Shown here piece after piece: positions 59,495-64,000 of a stretch of 64,000 bases of DNA (its first letter is position 1; each line of letters starts with the position of its first letter). The stretch is taken from assembly GCF_016907275.1 (NCBI RefSeq), contig NZ_JAFBBP010000001.1, positions 6,748,001 through 6,812,000 on the forward strand, in the 5' to 3' direction. Below the pieces are notes generated by a model, which saw only the letters and a program-made list of their open reading frames with translations, ran no database searches and had not been told where the DNA came from. The translations under genes were made by a program, and so were the position numbers. Origin of the DNA: Micromonospora luteifusca (GTDB lineage Bacteria; Actinomycetota; Actinomycetes; Mycobacteriales; Micromonosporaceae).

Positions 59495-62050
59495 TCAGTC
59501 GTGGGCGATCGCGCCCAGGACGTTGATTCGCGCCGCACGGATGGCGGGTAGCACCGCGGCCACCACCCCGATGATCGCGGCGAGACCGAGGAAGACACCC
59601 ATCTGCCCCCAGGGCAGGATGAGGTCGGTGATGCCCTCGTCCTTGAGCGCCTCGACCACCGCGGCGCCGAGGCCGGTGCCGACCGCCACGCCGAGCAGCG
59701 CGCCGAACACGGAGATCACCACCGCCTCCACGGTGATCATGCCCATGGTCTGCGACCGGCGCAGGCCGATCGCCCGCAGCAGACCCAACTCGCGGGTCCG
59801 CTCCAGCACCGACAGGGCCAGGGTGTTGATGATGCCGAGCACGGCGATCACGATGGCCAGAGCCAACAGGATCTGGATCATCGTGAGCAGCCCGTCGAGC
59901 TGACCGGTCTGCTGCTTGATGAACGCGTCCATGTCGGCCACCGACACTTCGGGGCTGTCCGCCAGCAGCGTCTCCACCTGGGGCTGCACGTCGGACACCC
60001 GGGTGCCGGGGGCGAGCTGGATGAAGCCCTGGATGGGCTGCGGGATGGCGAAGTCCTTCGCTGCCGTCGCCGGCAACGTCACCGGGTTGGTCAGCTGCGA
60101 GGACTCGTAGATCCCGCTGACCGTGTAGGTCCGCGCCTCGCCCCGGTTGAGTTGCACCTTCACCGTGGAGCCCACCGACCAGCCACGGGAGGTGGCGGTG
60201 TCGGAGCTGGCCAGCATCTGGGTCGGCCCGAGCCGGTCGATGTCACCGGCGGTGGCCTTCGCGCCGAAGATCTGCCGCAGCGACGCGATGTCGCTGCTCG
60301 CCGCGACCCAGGTGCTCTCGCCGTCGAGCTTCGCCATGTCCCCGTACTCGCCGTCGACCAGTTGCACGCCGGGCAGGGCCTTCGCCCGGTCCAGCACACC
60401 CGGGTCGAAGCTCGGCGGACGCGGACCACCCTGCTGCCCGGAGATCACCAGCTCGGCCTTGATGGTGTCCTTGGCGAGCGCGCTGATGCTGCCCTTGGCC
60501 GAGTCGAGGATCACCGTGACGCCGGTGACCAGCGCGATGCCGACCATCAGCGCGGCGGCCGTGATCGCGGTCCGGCGCGGGTTGCGCCCGGAGTTGAGCC
60601 GGCCCAGCTTGCCCGGCACCGACCAGGAGAAGATCGCACCGAGCAGACTCACCACCGGCCTGCTGATCAGCGGGGTCAGCAGCGCCACGCCGATGAAGGC
60701 GAAGAGCACCCCGCCGAGGATGGTGGGCAGCGTCTGACCGCGAGCGTTGCCGCTGAGCCCGAGGAACAGCAGCACCGCTCCGATGCCGGTGACCAACGAC
60801 CCGGCCACGGTGACCTTGGTCAACGGCCGGTCCGGGGTGGCCACGTCCTGCATGGCCGCGATCGGCGGGATCCGGGACGCCCGCAACGCCGGCAGCAGGG
60901 CCGCCACCACGGTGATGACCAGACCGACGGCGAACGAGCCGATCACCGCTGCCGCCGGCACGCCGATCCCGGCGAGGGTGAGCCCACCGGCGAGCTTGCC
61001 GAACAGGAACGCCAGCAGCGCACCGACCCCGATGCCGGCGGCCAGACCGAGGACCGAGGCGATCAGCCCCACCGCGATCGCCTCCAGCACCACCGAACCG
61101 ATGATCTGCCGACCGCTGGCCCCGATGGCGCGCATCAGCGCCAGTTCCCGGGTCCGCTGCGCGACGATGATCGAGAAGGTGTTGAGGATCAGGAAGGTGC
61201 CCACGAGCAGCGCCACCGCGGCGAAGCCGAGCAGGATCTTGTTGAAGAAGGACAGGCCCTCCTTCAGGCTTGCCGAGGCGTCCGCGGCGACCTGCTCGCC
61301 GGTCTTCACCTCGTAATCCGGGCCCAGGGCACGGGCCACGTCGTCGCGCAGCGTCTCGTCGGAGACGCCGCCGGCGGTGCGTACGGTGATGCTGCTGAAC
61401 GTGTCCGGCTGGCCGAGCATCAGCCGCTGCGCCACCGGTGTGGTAAAGAAGACCTCGTTGACCCCGCCGATCGAGTCCCGGTTACCGCTGTAACCCATGA
61501 CGCCGACGAGCGTGAAGTCCCGTTTCTTCGACTCGAACGCGGTCAGCACGCCGACCTTCTGGCCGACCTGCACCTTCGCCGCGGTGGCCAACGACTTGTT
61601 GACCACGATCTCGTCCTCGGCCTGCGGCCCGCGCCCCTCCCGCAACTGCATCAGGTCGCTCTCGCCGATCCAGTTCTCGCCCAACTGCGGCGGACCGAAC
61701 GAGGTGAGCACCTTGCCGTTGCTGCCGATCACGCGAGCGCCGTCGGCGTTGACGATGCCGGTCGCCGAGGCCACCCCCGGCACCTGCTTGACCCGGTCCA
61801 CCACGGCGGCGGGCAGCGGGGCGGAGGTCTGCTCACCCTCCAGCTCGCTCAGCTCCACCTTCGGTTTCGCCGCGACGTTCACGTCGATCTCGGAGAAGCC
61901 GTCGGCGAAGACCGAGTCGAAGGAGCGACCCAGCGTGTCGGTGAGCACGAAGGCGCCGGAGACGAACATCACCCCGAGCACCACCGCCAGCCCGGACAGG
62001 ATCAGCCGGACCTTGCGGGCCAGCAGACTCTTCATCGTCGCCCGGAACAT
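59495..62050 (-). CDS. MacB-type ABC transporter permease
   Basis: An 851-residue permease with two FtsX/MacB_PCD halves. It starts MFRATMKSLLARKVRLILSG with the first membrane helix, followed by a large extracytoplasmic domain (30-270), three helices with an FtsX motif (AALLVGTFLILNTFSIIVAQ), a second external domain near 510-715 and final helices (VVAAVLPAIRAARINVLGAI). It would work with the downstream ATPase in export of a peptide, lipoprotein or small molecule. Its ATG overlaps the ATPase stop by one base (TGATG). Confidence 0.93.
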   Translation of the reverse strand: MFRATMKSLLARKVRLILSGLAVVLGVMFVSGAFVLTDTLGRSFDSVFADGFSEIDVNVAAKPKVELSELEGEQTSAPLPAAVVDRVKQVPGVASATGIVNADGARVIGSNGKVLTSFGPPQLGENWIGESDLMQLREGRGPQAEDEIVVNKSLATAAKVQVGQKVGVLTAFESKKRDFTLVGVMGYSGNRDSIGGVNEVFFTTPVAQRLMLGQPDTFSSITVRTAGGVSDETLRDDVARALGPDYEVKTGEQVAADASASLKEGLSFFNKILLGFAAVALLVGTFLILNTFSIIVAQRTRELALMRAIGASGRQIIGSVVLEAIAVGLIASVLGLAAGIGVGALLAFLFGKLAGGLTLAGIGVPAAAVIGSFAVGLVITVVAALLPALRASRIPPIAAMQDVATPDRPLTKVTVAGSLVTGIGAVLLFLGLSGNARGQTLPTILGGVLFAFIGVALLTPLISRPVVSLLGAIFSWSVPGKLGRLNSGRNPRRTAITAAALMVGIALVTGVTVILDSAKGSISALAKDTIKAELVISGQQGGPRPPSFDPGVLDRAKALPGVQLVDGEYGDMAKLDGESTWVAASSDIASLRQIFGAKATAGDIDRLGPTQMLASSDTATSRGWSVGSTVKVQLNRGEARTYTVSGIYESSQLTNPVTLPATAAKDFAIPQPIQGFIQLAPGTRVSDVQPQVETLLADSPEVSVADMDAFIKQQTGQLDGLLTMIQILLALAIVIAVLGIINTLALSVLERTRELGLLRAIGLRRSQTMGMITVEAVVISVFGALLGVAVGTGLGAAVVEALKDEGITDLILPWGQMGVFLGLAAIIGVVAAVLPAIRAARINVLGAIAHD

Positions 62051-62817
62051 CAGTTGCCCACCTCAGCCGGAGCGTCCAGCTTCTTCATGGTGTCCAGCAC
62101 CGTCTCGGCGGTCGGCTCGATCAGCTCCGAGACGATCTGCCCGTCGGCGAGGAAGACCACCCGGTCGGCGTACGCGGCGGCGGTCGGGTCGTGGGTGACC
62201 ATCACGATCGTCTGGCCGTGCTCGCGAACCGAGTCGCGCAGGAAGTTGAGCACCTCCGCGCCGGAGCGTGAATCCAGGTTTCCGGTCGGCTCGTCCGCGA
62301 AGATCACCTCGGGGCGGGACACCAGCGCCCGCGCGCACGCCACCCGCTGCTGCTGGCCGCCGGAGAGCTGCGCCGGCCGGTGGTCCAACCGGTCCCGCAG
62401 ACCGACCGTGTCGATCACGGTGTCGTACCAGGCCGCGTCGGGCTTGCGCCCGGCGATCGACAGCGGCAGCAGGATGTTTTCCTTGGCGGTCAGCGTGGGT
62501 AGCAGGTTGAACTGCTGGAAGATGAAGCCCACCTTGTCGCGGCGCAGCTTCGTCAGCCCCGCGTCACCCAGCCCTGTGACGGTCGTCTCACCGATCGCCA
62601 CCGTCCCGCGGGTCACCGAGTCCAGCCCGGCCAGGCAGTGCATCAGCGTCGACTTGCCGGAACCCGACGGCCCCATGATCGCGGTGAACCGGCCACGTTC
62701 GAATTCCGCGCTGACCCCCCGCAGCGCGATGACCTGAGCCTCGCCGCTGCCGTACACCTTCCACACGTCGTTCGCCCGGGCCGCGGCCTGCGCCTGCCGG
62801 CCTACCGTCGCGGTCAC
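62050..62817 (-). CDS. MacB/LolD-type ABC transporter ATP-binding protein
   Basis: A 255-residue ATPase: Walker A IMGPSGSGKSTLMHCLAG, Q-loop FIFQQFNLLPTLTAKENILL, signature QLSGGQQQRVACARALVSRP, Walker B VIFADEPTGNLDS, and the H-loop in VMVTHDPTA. All key residues are present. The LolD/MacB group pairs with FtsX-type permeases such as the downstream gene. GTG at 62817; a longer frame to 62886 is less likely. Confidence 0.95.
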   Translation of the reverse strand: MTATVGRQAQAAARANDVWKVYGSGEAQVIALRGVSAEFERGRFTAIMGPSGSGKSTLMHCLAGLDSVTRGTVAIGETTVTGLGDAGLTKLRRDKVGFIFQQFNLLPTLTAKENILLPLSIAGRKPDAAWYDTVIDTVGLRDRLDHRPAQLSGGQQQRVACARALVSRPEVIFADEPTGNLDSRSGAEVLNFLRDSVREHGQTIVMVTHDPTAAAYADRVVFLADGQIVSELIEPTAETVLDTMKKLDAPAEVGN

Positions 62818-63171
62818 GTCATCTACCTCTTCCGTCTGTCCGAATTCACGCCGCCCCCCGATGGTCCGGCGCGACTGTTCCATCATCGGCGCTGCTCACG
62901 CCCGTTCCGTCCGCCCACGGGCTGACCCGGCGCGGATTTCCCGCTGCGGGTGCACCCCCATGCCGAGTCAGGGTTGCCCCTGACCCGATGACCGGTCGAG
63001 CGTGTTTGCGACCGGCGGTACGCCGTCGGCCCGACGCTCCCACCTGACGCCACAGGAGGGTCAACCGCGCCGAGCCACCTCTGGTCACGGTAGGTGACGA
63101 CGGCAACGCTCGACGTCCCTCCACGGTGGGATCTGCGCGTACGCCGGGTGAGGTAGTCGGGCCGGCGGAGG
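62818..63171. other. Intergenic region with presumed ABC operon promoter
   Basis: 354 bases without a supported gene. It must carry the promoter for the minus-strand ATPase/permease operon, and the response regulator ends at its other side; no terminator hairpin was identified. Confidence 0.4.
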
Positions 63172-63858
63172 CTACGCCCGGGGGCGGACCAACCCCGACT
63201 CGTACGCCAGGACCACCGCCTGCACCCGGTCGCGCAGCCGCAGCTTGGTCAACAGGTGCCCGACATGGGTCTTGATGGTGGTTTCGCTGACCGACAGCAC
63301 CGCCGCGATCTCGGCGTTGGACAGGCCTCGGGCGACCTGCACCAGCACTTCGCGTTCCCGGTCGGTGAGCGTGTCGAGCGTCGCCGACGGCGTCGCGCTC
63401 GGGTCGGGCAGCAGCGCGGCGAAGCGGTCCAGCAGTCGCCGCAGGATCCGTGGCGCCACCACCGCGTCCCCGCCCGCCACCGTGCGGATCGCCGAGATCA
63501 ACTCCTCGGCCGGCACGTCCTTGGCCAGGAACCCGCTGGCCCCGGCACGCAACGCACCCACCACGTACTCGTCCAGGTCGAAGGTGGTCAGCACCAGCAC
63601 CCGTACCGGCAGTCGGGCGTCGACGATCGCCCGGGTCGCGGCCACCCCGTCCATCCGGGGCATCCGGATGTCCATCAGAACCACGTCGGGTAGCAGCCGG
63701 CGGGACAGCTCCACCGCCTCCAGCCCGTCACCGGCCTCCGCCACCACGTCCAGGTCACTCTCGGTGCCCAGCACCATCCGGAACCCGGTACGCAGCAGCG
63801 GCTGGTCGTCGGCGAGCAGGATCCGCACCGGCCGCGCCGGGGCCGCCCGATCGGTCAT
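63172..63858 (-). CDS. NarL/LuxR-type two-component response regulator
   Basis: A 228-residue response regulator. The receiver domain (RILLADDQPLLRTGFRMVLG) has the phospho-acceptor Asp in VVLMDIRMPRMDG and the conserved Lys in FLAKDVPAEE. The C-terminal LuxR helix-turn-helix is TLTDREREVLVQVARGLSNA with VSETTIKTHVGHLLTKLRLR. A histidine kinase partner is expected upstream, beyond or at the window edge. ATG at 63858 with AGGAGACGAC. It lies upstream of the ABC exporter on the same strand, a common sensing/export layout. Confidence 0.94.
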   Translation of the reverse strand: MTDRAAPARPVRILLADDQPLLRTGFRMVLGTESDLDVVAEAGDGLEAVELSRRLLPDVVLMDIRMPRMDGVAATRAIVDARLPVRVLVLTTFDLDEYVVGALRAGASGFLAKDVPAEELISAIRTVAGGDAVVAPRILRRLLDRFAALLPDPSATPSATLDTLTDREREVLVQVARGLSNAEIAAVLSVSETTIKTHVGHLLTKLRLRDRVQAVVLAYESGLVRPRA

Positions 63859-64000
63859 GTCGTCTCCTGTCCAGCCGGCGTCGCGCTGCCGCACCGGTCA
63901 TCCTCGCCCACACCGGCCGGTGCGTCGCGGATCACCGTATTGGCCGGCCCGTCGCCCTGTCCCGACCGGAACGGCACCGCTTCGGTCGGCTATCCGGCAG
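63859..64000. other. Window edge, no supported gene
   Basis: A minus-strand frame of about 44 codons ends in ATGA overlap with the response regulator start, as a sensor-kinase gene would, but it has a TAG within 10 bases of the window edge and no recognisable kinase motif, so I do not call a gene. Confidence 0.3.

Noticed and set aside
60152..62737. 861-codon plus-strand frame opposite the ABC transporter
   Set aside because: Antisense shadow with His/Asp/Gln-rich composition; the opposite strand encodes an intact transporter.
63859..64000. Histidine kinase C-terminus at the window edge
   Set aside because: The coupled frame has a TAG near the edge and no kinase motif, so it cannot be supported.

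Overview
The window is very GC-rich with strong third-position GC bias, many GTG starts, frequent 4-base ATGA/GTGA gene overlaps and dense two-strand coding. The gene content points to an actinobacterium of the Micromonosporaceae, most probably Micromonospora or a close relative. Evidence for this is a mycothiol-biosynthesis ligase (mshC) in its usual operon, an F420-type LLM oxidoreductase, a ClpC-type ATPase with DUF3140, WXG100/EspC-like type VII secretion substrates, and ECF41 and ECF42 sigma factors. The genus assignment is inference; no rRNA gene is present.

Layout. 1-6.5 kb: 3' end of a ClpC-like AAA+ unfoldase, DUF3140, a LysR regulator, a hemerythrin-domain protein, an M20 peptidase and small conserved proteins. 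6.6-10.2 kb: a divergent locus that looks like a type VII secretion accessory and substrate set. A chaperone-like/SseB fusion and a YbaB/EspL-like protein lie on the minus strand, facing an EspC-like protein, a WXG100-headed membrane protein and a membrane-associated protein on the plus strand. 10.2-18.9 kb: aldo/keto reductase, LLM oxidoreductase and uppP, then the histidine phosphatase-DUF3090-SCO1664-mshC operon, a GntR regulator and a PAC2 protein. 19.2-22.7 kb: full-length cobalamin-dependent methionine synthase metH.

22.7-27.4 kb is an eroded integration region at the 3' end of metH. It holds a truncated and frameshifted tyrosine integrase, a kinase 3' fragment, small unknown ORFs, two 51-bp direct repeats bracketing one small ORF, a 27-bp copy of the metH terminus 3.3 kb away, a GNAT start fragment and a frameshifted small gene. 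This is the clearest trace of horizontal transfer.

27.4-46.4 kb is an accessory region rich in regulators and stress/resistance enzymes: a DHFR-like reductase, AraC and methyltransferase set; a LysR divergent from a probable exported erythromycin-esterase-like enzyme with a leader hairpin; and a compact ECF41 module (DoxX protein, NADH-dehydrogenase-like flavoprotein, SigJ) with two near-identical promoter-like sequences. It also holds DUF4259, alpha/beta hydrolase, DUF6204, YwqG-like, uridine-kinase-like, PCD/VOC, MBL-fold, VOC, SDR/LysR, GNAT, epimerase and acyltransferase-like genes.

46.4-50.6 kb: two secreted proteins, a ThuA-domain protein and a multidomain glucose/sorbosone dehydrogenase, probably co-transcribed and sharing the same C-terminal beta-trefoil-like module. 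51-64 kb: CPBP protease, methyltransferase, mug, ArsR/SRPBCC pair, chaA, ECF42/DGPF pair, zinc metallopeptidase lipoprotein, HAD phosphatase, a MacB-type ABC exporter and a LuxR-type response regulator. Strong perfect hairpins separate several convergent or consecutive units. No rRNA, tRNA or CRISPR array was seen.
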